Shown here piece by piece: positions 45,872-54,751 of a stretch of DNA of 64,000 nucleotides. Within the stretch, counting starts at the first letter, position 1. Each line of letters begins with the position of its first letter. The stretch is taken from assembly GCF_018613605.1 (NCBI RefSeq), contig NZ_JAGGPU010000006.1:42409-106408 (forward strand), written 5' to 3'. The stretch comes from Pedobacter sp. ISL-64. Lineage in GTDB: Bacteria; Bacteroidota; Bacteroidia; Sphingobacteriales; Sphingobacteriaceae. The position numbers and the translations under genes are program-made. The notes under the pieces are model-generated. The model made no database searches and had not been told where the DNA came from. It saw only the letters and a program-made list of their open reading frames with translations.

Positions 45872-46942
45872 TTATTCTTTAATCTTTACCCCACCAATAT
45901 CACTCGATTGGTAGGCACTTTCTACCACGGCCATGGTTTGAATCACATCCTCGACACTGGTGTGTAAAACATCGCTTGAACCTTCATTATATCGCATTAA
46001 ATTGGCCATTGTGCCAATAAATGCCTCTGGAAACCAAGATCCCTCTAACTTAACTGTTTGCCATTCTGGTAATTTTCCGTCTTCTACAATACAGTATTCA
46101 AAAACATCAGGTACGCCATGCGGATAATCCATCAATAAGCCAATTTTAGCTACAATGGCGCCTTTTGTTCCCTCCCATTTAATATAACTTTCCTGATGAT
46201 TTGGACCGAAATCGTGGTCGTGGTTGGTGTTGATTACCGCATGCATCATATCTCCATAATCGAATAAGATCGTAGAACGAGATGATGACAAGCTTTTCGC
46301 CGGATGTTTTAAGGTTTTTGCTAAAATACTCTCAGGATTACCCAAAAATGAACGGATTAAATCGACATAATGAATGCTGTGGTATTGAATTTCTAAACGT
46401 GGATGAATAATCACATGCGGAAAAATCTCCCAAGGCGTTTTAATCGTTACGCGGACTTCCATATCATATAATTCGCCGATTAAACCATTATCGATGATGT
46501 ATTTTGCTGCACTTACAAATGGCGCAAAACGTAATTGAAAGTTTATAGCCGCTTTTAAATTTTTGGTTCTGCAGAGTTCGAGGATTTCTTTTGCCTGTGT
46601 AAAATCATCGCCCATGGGTTTTTGAATTAACACCGCACTTCCATAGGGCAACTGCTTTAATGTTTCGATGTATTGCTCAGGCATGATCGTTAAATCGTAA
46701 ACTGCATTTGCTGGAGCAAGTTTAACCGCCTCATCAACAGAATTATAAACGTTTGGAATTCCAAAAGCATCAGCCAATTTCTGTGCCCGCTCTTTTGTAC
46801 GGTTTACAATGCCATGTACTTCAAAACCAGCAATTTTATACGCTGGCAGATGCGCATCTGCCACTATCCCGCCTGCACCAATAATAATGATGGGCTGTTT
46901 GGTGTGTGGTAGTTCGGGTTTATATTTGATATCAATACTCAT
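45872..46942 (-). CDS. Cytoplasmic Gfo/Idh/MocA-family oxidoreductase
   Basis: The 356-residue protein lacks any signal peptide, unlike the Tat-exported one at 3.1 kb. Its Rossmann motif is IIIGAGGIVADAHLPAYKIAGF, QKPMGDD is the family EKP-like segment, and IQYHSIHYVDLIRSFLG is the usual domain-2 helix. It should be an NAD(P)-dependent sugar or inositol-type dehydrogenase. Its ATG overlaps the stop of the solute-binding-type gene by 4 bp, so the two are coupled. This places a cytoplasmic sugar oxidation step in the CoA-transferase cluster. Confidence 0.9.
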   Translation of the reverse strand: MSIDIKYKPELPHTKQPIIIIGAGGIVADAHLPAYKIAGFEVHGIVNRTKERAQKLADAFGIPNVYNSVDEAVKLAPANAVYDLTIMPEQYIETLKQLPYGSAVLIQKPMGDDFTQAKEILELCRTKNLKAAINFQLRFAPFVSAAKYIIDNGLIGELYDMEVRVTIKTPWEIFPHVIIHPRLEIQYHSIHYVDLIRSFLGNPESILAKTLKHPAKSLSSSRSTILFDYGDMMHAVINTNHDHDFGPNHQESYIKWEGTKGAIVAKIGLLMDYPHGVPDVFEYCIVEDGKLPEWQTVKLEGSWFPEAFIGTMANLMRYNEGSSDVLHTSVEDVIQTMAVVESAYQSSDIGGVKIKE

Positions 46943-48183
46943 TTGTCAATTTCTTTAATCTGGTTCTGTGCAAGCTGGATGAGCGCTTCAGTTGCGGCAT
47001 CGGTATTGATGGCCTGTAAAACCATTTGATCGATAATGGCAGCAATAGCAGCCCAATTTTGTTTCTGTGGCAACATATTGGCCACCTCGTGTAATTGTTC
47101 TAATTTATGGTAATAAGGAATAACCTGGTTGATCTCTTCATCTTTCCAAGTCGAGATCCTGCACCCGATCCCTCCTGCTAAAGTGAGCTGTTTATCCTGT
47201 TCTGCAGCCAGTGCAAAGCGGAGAAAATCGTAGGCAATTTCTTTATTTTTACTGCCCTTTGCAATGGTGTAGAGCCAGTATACGTTTAACGAAGCTGATT
47301 TTTTACCTGGGTCGCATGGCAATCGTTCCACATCAATTTTTCCTTTTACCTTAGAGTTTGCACCTACTTCGCACATGGCTGCAAAACCGAACCAGTTGAT
47401 CATCATGGCAGCTTCACCCTGTGAAAAGGCTATTCCAGCGGCTACGGATTCGAATGCTGCAGATTTTGGATGAACGGCGCTATTATCGTTAACGATTTTA
47501 CGGTAAAAGTTTAAACCATCAATGGCTGCCTGGGTATTGATCTGGATAAAACCATTTTTATCAACCAGTGTACCGCCCCTCGTCCATAATTGCAAAGCAA
47601 AATCGAAAACAGTATTGTGGCCATCCGGATAGCAGGCGAAAATACTGCCATATAAATTTTGTTCAGGACGGTTGAAAAAGCGGGCAATCTGATGAAAATC
47701 TTCCCAGGTTTTAGGTATTGCTAAGGTTTTGCCGAATTGAGCAAAATATCGGGCCTTTTCAGTTTCACTTTCGAATAAATCTCTTCTATAAATAAAACAT
47801 TCTGGTCCATCATGAAATGGTAAGCCCACCACTTCCCAGCCGAAGCGCTGCAGTCCTAAAAGTGATTTGCTCCATCCCCTCGGGAAATCGTCGGGTTTGT
47901 TTTTGTTGATGTATGGATTTAAAACTTCGAAATCATTGGCTGAATAGCCTTCCAAAACCCAATCAGTACTGATGTGCGCAATGTCAAAATCGCCTTTTGC
48001 CAAACCTTTTTGGGTGATTGTACTGTGGTAAAGTTCGTGCAGGTCCATTACCACCATTTCCAACTTTAGTGTACAGCCCGAACGGATACAATATTGTTCC
48101 CAGAATTTCTGCATCGCAGCTTCAAATGGCGCAAATTTACGAACGGCTATCCTGAAAGTTTCTATTTGGTTATGCATTTGCAA
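46939..48183 (-). CDS. Solute-binding-protein-fold protein without signal peptide (SBP1)
   Basis: The 414-residue protein has the family 1 extracellular solute-binding fold: [82 protein letters not shown] and [30 protein letters not shown]. The N-terminus ([17 protein letters not shown]) has no Sec, Tat or lipobox signal, and no ABC permease or ATPase is nearby. It overlaps the CoA-transferase gene by 14 bp and the Gfo gene by 4 bp. It may be a cytoplasmic binding or enzyme subunit. The function is unknown. Confidence 0.8.
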   Translation of the reverse strand: MQMHNQIETFRIAVRKFAPFEAAMQKFWEQYCIRSGCTLKLEMVVMDLHELYHSTITQKGLAKGDFDIAHISTDWVLEGYSANDFEVLNPYINKNKPDDFPRGWSKSLLGLQRFGWEVVGLPFHDGPECFIYRRDLFESETEKARYFAQFGKTLAIPKTWEDFHQIARFFNRPEQNLYGSIFACYPDGHNTVFDFALQLWTRGGTLVDKNGFIQINTQAAIDGLNFYRKIVNDNSAVHPKSAAFESVAAGIAFSQGEAAMMINWFGFAAMCEVGANSKVKGKIDVERLPCDPGKKSASLNVYWLYTIAKGSKNKEIAYDFLRFALAAEQDKQLTLAGGIGCRISTWKDEEINQVIPYYHKLEQLHEVANMLPQKQNWAAIAAIIDQMVLQAINTDAATEALIQLAQNQIKEIDK

Positions 48184-49333
48184 TGGTATGCTGTGTTATA
48201 AATTCTTTGATAATTTTTTCATTATCCTGTCCTAATTTTGGCGAACCTATTGGTGAAGTCAATAATTCTCCATCAATACGGATCGGGCATCTGGTGGTTT
48301 CATATTTGTAACCATCAATCATTTCCACTTCCTGAACCATCTTCAACACCTTAAAACCCTCATGGGCCATTAAAGCATTCCAATTTAATACATCGGCACA
48401 CCAAATATCAGCAGGTTCTAAAATGGAAAGCCATTTTTCGGTAGTCGCCGATAAAAGATGATCGGCCAAAATGGCCTTAATCTCATCACGTTTATCGAAT
48501 GCTTCGCTTACTTCCAAGTATTCTTCCAATTTCTCGCAGCCAAGTAAATTTCCCAACTGTGGAATTGAACCCATCGCCAGGGCTAAATATCCGTTTTCTG
48601 TTTGATAAATCCCATAAGGAGCGCCTAAATATGCATTTGCATTGTTCTTTTTAGAACGTTGGGGCAAAGATCCGCCATCATTCATAAAAGTGGTAATGGT
48701 TTCAAACTGGAAATCGTAAGCGGATTCCATCATGCTGATCTGTACAATACCACCTTCGTTTTTTAGCGCTTTTCTGTATAAACAGGCCAGGATTCCCTGC
48801 GCCAGGTGCGCGCCTGCCAACATATCAATAATCGATAAACCCATTGCTACAGGGCCACTATCAGCATTTCCGGTTAAAGTGGTTAAGCCGGTAACCGATT
48901 GCAAAAGTAAATCCTGACCGGGTTTGTTTTTCCATTCCGTGTTGTTGCCATAGCCTGAAATTTCACCATAAACTAGGGTTGGATTTAAAGCGCTAACGGA
49001 TTGATAATCGAAACCCAAACGCTCCATTACCCCTGGTCGGAAATTATGGATCATTACATCTGCTTTTTTAAGCAGTTCGCGTACCATTTCACAATCTTGT
49101 TCGCGTTTTAAATCAACTTCAAAACTTTCTTTATTCCTGTTAATGGCATGAAAAACAGATGATTCGCCGTTCATAATCAGATTTGAGGTATAGAGCGTGC
49201 GGCAAATGTCGCCTACACCCAAACGCTCAATTTTTATTACACGCGCACCCATATCGGCCAGGCGCAAACTTGCTGATGGCCCCGATAGGAACTGGCTGAA
49301 ATCGATAACTAAATAATCTTCAAGCGGTAGCAT
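48170..49333 (-). CDS. Class III (CaiB/BaiF) CoA-transferase 1
   Basis: The ATG at 49333 is chosen because it aligns with the start of the second CoA-transferase ([19 protein letters not shown] against MNRPLEGLLVLEFCQFLAGP); the longer frame runs into a repeat element. The 387-residue protein has [42 protein letters not shown] and [16 protein letters not shown], where Asp170 is the expected catalytic residue. These enzymes move CoA between carboxylic acids. It overlaps the SBP1 gene and lies beside a second CoA-transferase, so the two may form a heteromeric enzyme. Confidence 0.92.
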   Translation of the reverse strand: MLPLEDYLVIDFSQFLSGPSASLRLADMGARVIKIERLGVGDICRTLYTSNLIMNGESSVFHAINRNKESFEVDLKREQDCEMVRELLKKADVMIHNFRPGVMERLGFDYQSVSALNPTLVYGEISGYGNNTEWKNKPGQDLLLQSVTGLTTLTGNADSGPVAMGLSIIDMLAGAHLAQGILACLYRKALKNEGGIVQISMMESAYDFQFETITTFMNDGGSLPQRSKKNNANAYLGAPYGIYQTENGYLALAMGSIPQLGNLLGCEKLEEYLEVSEAFDKRDEIKAILADHLLSATTEKWLSILEPADIWCADVLNWNALMAHEGFKVLKMVQEVEMIDGYKYETTRCPIRIDGELLTSPIGSPKLGQDNEKIIKEFITQHTIANA

Positions 49334-49371
49334 ATTTTTATTTTTTAAAATCGTCACTTCACTAAATGCAA

Positions 49372-49491
49372 TCGTCATCTCGACCGCAGTGTTCCAAAGG
49401 AACTCCTTCGGAGGAGAGATCTATTAGCCATACTGCTCTATATAGATTTCTCTCCCGAAACTTCGGGACTGCGCTCCAGTCGAAATGACGA
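49372..49491. repeat. Dispersed GTCAT-type inverted-repeat element
   Basis: The ends TCGTCATCTCGAC and (reverse) TCGTCATTTCGAC are near-identical inverted repeats. Inside are CTCCTTCGGAGGAG-like and CCCGAAACTTCGGG hairpins. The ends match the complete element at 62225-62320. It lies between the two CoA-transferase genes. Confidence 0.7.
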
Positions 49492-49510
49492 CCTTGTGTT
49501 TAATTTTATC

Positions 49511-49588
49511 GGTCGTCATTCCCAACTCGATTGGGAATATCCTAATGCAATACGCTTTAAGATTCCCGCCTGCGCGGGAATGACGGCC
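49511..49588. repeat. Second inverted-repeat element next to 49372-49491
   Basis: GGTCGTCATTCCC and GGGAATGACGGCC are inverted with one wobble; between them are ATTCCCAACTCGATTGGGAAT and ATTCCCGCCTGCGCGGGAAT hairpins. It fills the rest of the 297-bp gap between the two CoA-transferase genes, which carries no gene. Confidence 0.7.
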
Positions 49589-49629
49589 AATTTTAATTTA
49601 TTTTTTCCTGCCCTGTTGTAACGTGACAA

Positions 49630-50781
49630 TTACGTTAATTCAAACTCTCTATTAATCTCAGCCGTATCAAAACCCAATTTTGGTGCTGCTTTGCTGGCAA
49701 ATAACTTTTCATTATCCAATCTAATCGGGCTTACTGTTGTCTTTATTTTTTTGCCTTCATCTAAATCCAATTCCTGTTCAATCTGTAGGCTTTTATAGGT
49801 ATTTAATGTTGTAGCGGTTTGATAATTTAATACTTCTGCGCACCAAATACCATGGCCTTCCAAAAGATCAACCCAATGTTTTGTATCTTCTTTTTTAAAC
49901 GTTTCGGCCAGGCGGACAATTAATTTATCGCGGTTTTCGAATGCTGAACCTGCCTCAACGTATAAGTCAGTAATATCACAATTGATGATCATACAGATAT
50001 TTGGCAGGTTGCCCATGGCCATGGCAATATAACCATCATTGGTTTCGTACATGCCATAAGGAGCGCTTAAATAAGCGTGTGCACTGCCTTTTGCTCCGCT
50101 TCTATCGGGTAATTTACCACCATCGTTTAAGTAGGTGGTTAATACTTCAAACTGTACATCTAAAATGGATTCGAGCAAACTCACCTCTACCAAAACACTT
50201 TTATTGGTTTTTGCCCTTTTGATCAAAGCGGCCATAATACCTTGTGCCAAATGGTTTCCGCACATAATATCCGAAACGGAAAGTCCGAAAGGAACTGGTC
50301 CGTCTACATCAACACCCGATAAAAATGTTAATCCAGAAACGGATTGTACCAATAAGTCCTGGCCTGGCTTGTTTTTCCACGGGCCTTCACTTCCGTAACC
50401 TGTAACTACACCATAGACAATTTTAGGATTAATGGATTGAACATTTTCGTAATCCAGACCAATTTTCTCCATCACACCAGGACGGAAATTATGTGTCATT
50501 ACATCGGCCTTGCTGATTAATTTTTTAAGTCTTTCTAAATCTTCCGGATTCTTTAAATCGGCGGTATAACTTTCTTTATTCCGGTTGATGGTGTGAAAAA
50601 GCAGGCTATCTTCATCAACGAAAAGATTTTTGATGGATAAAGACCTGCAAGCATCGCCTGTTTTTGGTCGTTCGATTTTAATCACACGGGCACCTAAATC
50701 GGCCAGTTTCAAGCCAGCTGATGGTCCTGCCAAAAATTGACAAAACTCTAAAACCAAAAGTCCTTCAAGCGGTCTGTTCAT
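49630..50781 (-). CDS. Class III (CaiB/BaiF) CoA-transferase 2
   Basis: The 383-residue protein is a clear paralogue of CoA-transferase 1. It has [64 protein letters not shown] and GLSVSDIMCGNHLAQG, where Asp171 is the expected catalytic residue. Its ATG overlaps the stop of SBP2 (TGA in ATGA). Both transferases share the KNKPGQDLL motif, so a recent common ancestor and a related substrate are likely. The acid acted on cannot be told from sequence. Confidence 0.92.
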   Translation of the reverse strand: MNRPLEGLLVLEFCQFLAGPSAGLKLADLGARVIKIERPKTGDACRSLSIKNLFVDEDSLLFHTINRNKESYTADLKNPEDLERLKKLISKADVMTHNFRPGVMEKIGLDYENVQSINPKIVYGVVTGYGSEGPWKNKPGQDLLVQSVSGLTFLSGVDVDGPVPFGLSVSDIMCGNHLAQGIMAALIKRAKTNKSVLVEVSLLESILDVQFEVLTTYLNDGGKLPDRSGAKGSAHAYLSAPYGMYETNDGYIAMAMGNLPNICMIINCDITDLYVEAGSAFENRDKLIVRLAETFKKEDTKHWVDLLEGHGIWCAEVLNYQTATTLNTYKSLQIEQELDLDEGKKIKTTVSPIRLDNEKLFASKAAPKLGFDTAEINREFELT

Positions 50782-51938
50782 GATAACACTAAACTTTTAG
50801 ATTGCTGATATAATTTGTTCATGGCTGATAAAACCTTGATTTCATCTCCACCATTTATTAAATAATCGCGTATCACATCACCTGCATGGTCTTGAAAATA
50901 CATCGAACCATGGTAACGTGGACGGAGAAAAGCTCTTTGCAAGGCCGGTAAAGTGTTCAGAAAATAATGCTGGCTCTGACGGTTGACTTCTTCATTTTTC
51001 CATGCGGCCAAATGCCCTGGCTGACCACCACTCTCAAAAAACAAGGTAGACTGACAAGCCGGTGAACCTACGAATTCTACATATTTGGCAGCAATCTCCA
51101 ATGCTTCGCATTTAGCAGAAATGGCTAAGCCTGTTCCACCCAATGTGCTTCTCAGATTGGTTTTACCATCTAAAGAAATCATATCGTGGAAATGCAAGAT
51201 TTTGCGCGCATAACCGTTACGCGAATAGTTCGAGTAGCCATAAGCAAACGGGCAATACGCAATTTCGTCGGTTAAAGTCATTGCTTCATAAACCTGGATC
51301 GGGTTTTTATTGAAGTTTGCTTTATCTATTTTCGAGGCCAGTTCCCGATACATTTGCAAAGCCCTGCTACCAATTTCCTTAGAGACCACCTCTTCGTTTC
51401 CTTGACAAGGATCTTCACCTAAAGAGCAGCAAAGGGTATAAAAATTCATTAATACATCAATCGGAATACCAGCAAAGGCAACTAAACCTTTATCGGCAAG
51501 TGCCAATAGATCTTCAAAAGATTTAGGCAATTGCAAATCCTTTTGAGCTAATAAATCTGGTCTTGAAGCTGCTACAGGAGTTGCCGCATCTATCGGTAAA
51601 GCCCATAAGTGTTTATTATAAAAATAACTCTCGTAAGATTGACCTACCGAATTTTCTTCCTGATCTTTCAAATATTCTTTAGAAAGATAAAGATCCAAAG
51701 GCACTATTGATTTTGTTTTTGCGGCAAAACCTGCCCAGGGATGATCGATAACCAACAGATCAAATCGTTCTGCCAACTCTTGGATTGAAAAATCGGCAAA
51801 TTGCTGCAAGCTTCTTTTCTCCCAGGTGATGTTTACATTTGGGTACAATTCAGAAAATCGCTGTGCCGTAGCCACCATTGGCAAAAGCCCACGGCTATGG
51901 TTCCAGGTTATTCCTTTTAAATTAATTATCTTATCCAC
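50778..51938 (-). CDS. Solute-binding-protein-fold protein without signal peptide (SBP2)
   Basis: The 386-residue protein has the family 1 solute-binding fold (VNITWEKRSLQQFADFSIQELAERFDLLVIDHPWAGFA, LWALPIDAATPVAASRPDLL, GGTGLAISAKCEALEIAAKYVEFVG, CQSTLFFESGGQPGHLAAWKNEEVN). It starts MDKIINLKGITWNHSRG with no signal, so it is cytoplasmic like SBP1. It overlaps CoA-transferase 2 by 4 bp. A second copy of its first 15 or so codons lies at 52072-52117 upstream, so the gene has been partly duplicated. Its ligand is unknown. Confidence 0.8.
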   Translation of the reverse strand: MDKIINLKGITWNHSRGLLPMVATAQRFSELYPNVNITWEKRSLQQFADFSIQELAERFDLLVIDHPWAGFAAKTKSIVPLDLYLSKEYLKDQEENSVGQSYESYFYNKHLWALPIDAATPVAASRPDLLAQKDLQLPKSFEDLLALADKGLVAFAGIPIDVLMNFYTLCCSLGEDPCQGNEEVVSKEIGSRALQMYRELASKIDKANFNKNPIQVYEAMTLTDEIAYCPFAYGYSNYSRNGYARKILHFHDMISLDGKTNLRSTLGGTGLAISAKCEALEIAAKYVEFVGSPACQSTLFFESGGQPGHLAAWKNEEVNRQSQHYFLNTLPALQRAFLRPRYHGSMYFQDHAGDVIRDYLINGGDEIKVLSAMNKLYQQSKSLVLS

Positions 51939-52181
51939 TTTATTTCTTCTTTTTAGCTAATGGTTGGTGTCTCCACCGGCCATATTTTTATTTTACTTAT
52001 TTCGGTTGGTGAGACACCAACCGATAGGTTTTAAAGTTGTGGTTCGTGGTGACACGAACCACAGCGAAAGCGCTATGGTTCCAGGTTATTCCTTTTAAAT
52101 TTATCGTCTTCTCCACTATATTTCTTCTTTTTAGCTAATGGTTGGTGTCTTCACCGACCATGTTCTTATTTTACTTATTTC
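51894..52181. repeat. 110-bp direct repeat with two hairpins, including a duplicated SBP2 gene start
   Basis: 51894-52003 and 52072-52181 are near-identical 110-bp copies. The first contains the SBP2 start codon and leader. The second encodes the same start (INLKGITWNHS) with a GTG at the start position. Between them are two perfect stem-loops: CGGTTGGTG/CACCAACCG at 52003-52023 and GTGGTTCGTG/CACGAACCAC at 52039-52062. The whole 250-bp gap is thus repeat and relic DNA. Confidence 0.75.
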
Positions 52182-52188
52182 TGTGATT

Positions 52189-54750
52189 CTATTTTCCTGT
52201 TTTTATAATTATCGATGATGATGTTAAACCAGCTGATGAAGCTGTTAATTTTATGGTTCCGGTTTTTTCTGTTGATTGAAGAATGGCCAAACATAAACCA
52301 TGGAAAGCTTTACGGTAACTGGCTTTAAAAGGCTCTAAACTTGCCTGAAACCCATTATCAACACCTGCAATAAAACCAACACCTTCAACCTGAAAATCAA
52401 CCAGATTATCTGCATTTGGCACTACATTACCAGTAGCGTCTAAAACGCGAACGGTTACAAAAGATAAATCTTTACCATCAGCTTTAATATTTTTTCTATC
52501 TGCGATTAATTCAATTTTCGCCGGGTCCCCTGCGGTTTTCACTTCACGTACTAAAACGTCTTTGCCACTTTTACGGGATACTGCTTTTAAAGTTCCAGGT
52601 TCAAAAGACACATTCCAAAGCACATGTAAATCATCGCCCTGTTTTGATTTTTTTCCTAACGATTTTCCGTTCAGGTACAATTCTACCTCATCGGCATTGT
52701 TGTAATAGGCCCAAACTTCTACCGATTTTCCTTGTTTCCAGTTCCAATGAGGCAGAAGGTGTAACACAGGTTTGTTTGTCCACTCGCTTTGGTACATGTA
52801 ATATGAATCTTTCGGGAAACCTGCTAAATCAACAATTCCAAAGTATGAGCTTCTTGCTGGCCACGGATAAGGTAAAGGCTCACCCAGGTAATCAAAACCC
52901 GTCCAAACAAATAAACCTGAAACATGATCGTATTTTTTTGCTGCTGCCCAGGTTTCTTCGTGTGTAGAACCCCAATAAGCTGAAACATTATCGTAAGCCG
53001 ATGCCGACCATTCGTTATTTCCCGCTGTAAATTTCGTTTTTCCATCTTTTGGCCAACGACGGATGGTATCGGCTGTATCGTAAAAACCCCTGGTTTCTAA
53101 AGCCGAAGTGGTTTCTGTAGCCAAAAACTTCACTCCAGGATAATTTTTAGGGAAATCTTTATACAGTTTGTGGTTGTAGTTTAATCCATAAACATCTAAT
53201 GCATCGGCCTGATAGATGAAGTTCTTTTCAGCTTTTGTTTCCGTTAATGCCGAAATTACAGATCGGGTTTTATCCAGATTTTTAACGATTGAGACTAACT
53301 CTTTTGTAATCGCAATGCCTGTACTATCAAACTGCTCGCGGATTTCGTTGCCGATGCTCCAAAGGATAATCGACGGGTGATTACGATCGCGTTTAATCAT
53401 ATCTTCCAGATCTCTTTTATGCCAGGCTGGAAAATCGAGGTGGTAATCGTTTTTGGTTTTCTTTTTCACCCACATATCGAAAGCCTCATCCATAACCAGG
53501 AAGCCCATTTTATCGCATAAATCTAGAAACTCAGGTGCAGGTGGATTATGCGCTGTACGGATGGCATTCACCCCCATTGCTTTCATTATTTCCAGCTGAC
53601 GTTCCATTGCCCTCACATTCACGGCAGCACCCAGGGCACCTAAATCGTGGTGCAAACAAACGCCTAAAATTTTCATTGGTTTACCGTTTAAAGAAAAACC
53701 TTTAGCTGCATCGAAATTGAATTCACGCACCCCAAAAGGTGTTGTATATTGGTCAATGATCTTTCCATCGGCTTGCGCAATTTCTACCACCAACTTGTAC
53801 ATCGTAGGGTGGTCAACAGACCACAGTTTAGGATTAGTTATTCCAAGGCCGCTAATCTTCATTGTTATAGCAGTTTCACTTGTATGGAGTGGCCATTCCT
53901 TTTTTTGCAATGGGATATTTTTATCATCCAAAATGGTCGTTAGGATTTTATAAGTACCTTTTGTGTTGAATTTATTTTCAATCTCGATCTCCGCATTTAC
54001 TGACGCAATACTTTCACCAGGTTTTAATTTTCTGCTTTCGTTGCTTTGACCTTTATCGCCGCTGATTAGGAAGGTTTTCACAAAAGTGCCATTGCGTTTG
54101 ATTGAAACTTTTGCTGCAGATGTAAGCCATACATTTCTGTAAATCCCTGAACCTGAATACCAGCGCGAATCAGGCTGTGCTGAATTATCAACTTTAACTG
54201 TAATGATATTTTTTCCAGCTTTTAAGAATCTGCTGATCTCGTAAGAAAAAGAGCTGTAGCCGTAAGGCCTTTTGCCAAAATACTGTCCGTTGACCCAAAC
54301 TTCACTATTTTTATACACGCCATCGAATTCGATAGTGATTAATCTATCCTTAAAATTGGCAGGAGCTGTAAATTCTTTTCTGTACCAGCCAATGCCTGTG
54401 GGTAAACCGCCACCTTCAGGTTTTGCAGGGTTTTTCTCGTCGAATTTCCCCTCAATGCTCCAATCGTGCGGTAAATTGAGTTTTCTCCATTTAAGATCGT
54501 TATATGCTGGGGATTTTGCATTTGGTTCGTCCCCTAAAAAGAATTTCCAATCTTTGTTAAAGCTGGTTCTGATGCGGGGTTCGGGAACGGCATAGGCCCG
54601 GGGGGGCGTCATTGCGAGGCACGAAGCAATCTTACTACTGTGGGTTAGCTTTTCTTTCGCATTAGGATTGCTTCGTGCCTCGCAATGACGTGATGCATAC
54701 AGACCCAATACTAAAAAAAATGCAATATTAAAATTAGCTAGCCTCTTCAT
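52189..54750 (-). CDS. GH2-family glycoside hydrolase (beta-galactosidase-like)
   Basis: The 853-residue protein has the GH2 order: N-terminal jelly roll (LPHDWSIEGKFDEKNPAKPEG, WYRKEFTAPANF, EVWVNGQYFGKRPYGYSSF), immunoglobulin-like domain, TIM barrel with NAIRTAHNPPAPEFLDLCD, the acid/base GNE in ILWSIGNEIREQ and the nucleophile Glu in FLATETTSALETRG, then a C-terminal Ig-like tail. Residues about 20-48 of the product are the translation of an 84-bp inverted-repeat element inserted in frame, which breaks up the signal region. Substrates of relatives include beta-galactosides and glucuronides. Confidence 0.92.
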   Translation of the reverse strand: MKRLANFNIAFFLVLGLYASRHCEARSNPNAKEKLTHSSKIASCLAMTPPRAYAVPEPRIRTSFNKDWKFFLGDEPNAKSPAYNDLKWRKLNLPHDWSIEGKFDEKNPAKPEGGGLPTGIGWYRKEFTAPANFKDRLITIEFDGVYKNSEVWVNGQYFGKRPYGYSSFSYEISRFLKAGKNIITVKVDNSAQPDSRWYSGSGIYRNVWLTSAAKVSIKRNGTFVKTFLISGDKGQSNESRKLKPGESIASVNAEIEIENKFNTKGTYKILTTILDDKNIPLQKKEWPLHTSETAITMKISGLGITNPKLWSVDHPTMYKLVVEIAQADGKIIDQYTTPFGVREFNFDAAKGFSLNGKPMKILGVCLHHDLGALGAAVNVRAMERQLEIMKAMGVNAIRTAHNPPAPEFLDLCDKMGFLVMDEAFDMWVKKKTKNDYHLDFPAWHKRDLEDMIKRDRNHPSIILWSIGNEIREQFDSTGIAITKELVSIVKNLDKTRSVISALTETKAEKNFIYQADALDVYGLNYNHKLYKDFPKNYPGVKFLATETTSALETRGFYDTADTIRRWPKDGKTKFTAGNNEWSASAYDNVSAYWGSTHEETWAAAKKYDHVSGLFVWTGFDYLGEPLPYPWPARSSYFGIVDLAGFPKDSYYMYQSEWTNKPVLHLLPHWNWKQGKSVEVWAYYNNADEVELYLNGKSLGKKSKQGDDLHVLWNVSFEPGTLKAVSRKSGKDVLVREVKTAGDPAKIELIADRKNIKADGKDLSFVTVRVLDATGNVVPNADNLVDFQVEGVGFIAGVDNGFQASLEPFKASYRKAFHGLCLAILQSTEKTGTIKLTASSAGLTSSSIIIKTGK
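54607..54690. repeat. 84-bp element with perfect 25-bp inverted repeats, in frame inside the GH2 gene
   Basis: The left arm (54607-54631) and right arm (54666-54690) are perfect inverted copies of 25 bp beginning CGTCATTGCGAGGCACG, and the whole is exactly 84 bp (28 codons). The reading frame passes through it. The same 16 bases occur at 63985-64000, and a relative lies at 31193-31245. No target-site duplication is visible. Confidence 0.85.
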
Positions 54751-54751
54751 C

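Noticed and set aside
30631..49588. CRISPR-like arrays from the many short repeats
   Set aside because: Repeats are inverted, few per site and unevenly spaced, and no cas gene is seen.
46939..51938. Two ABC sugar importers
   Set aside because: The SBP-fold proteins have no signal peptide, and no permease or ATPase gene lies in the cluster.
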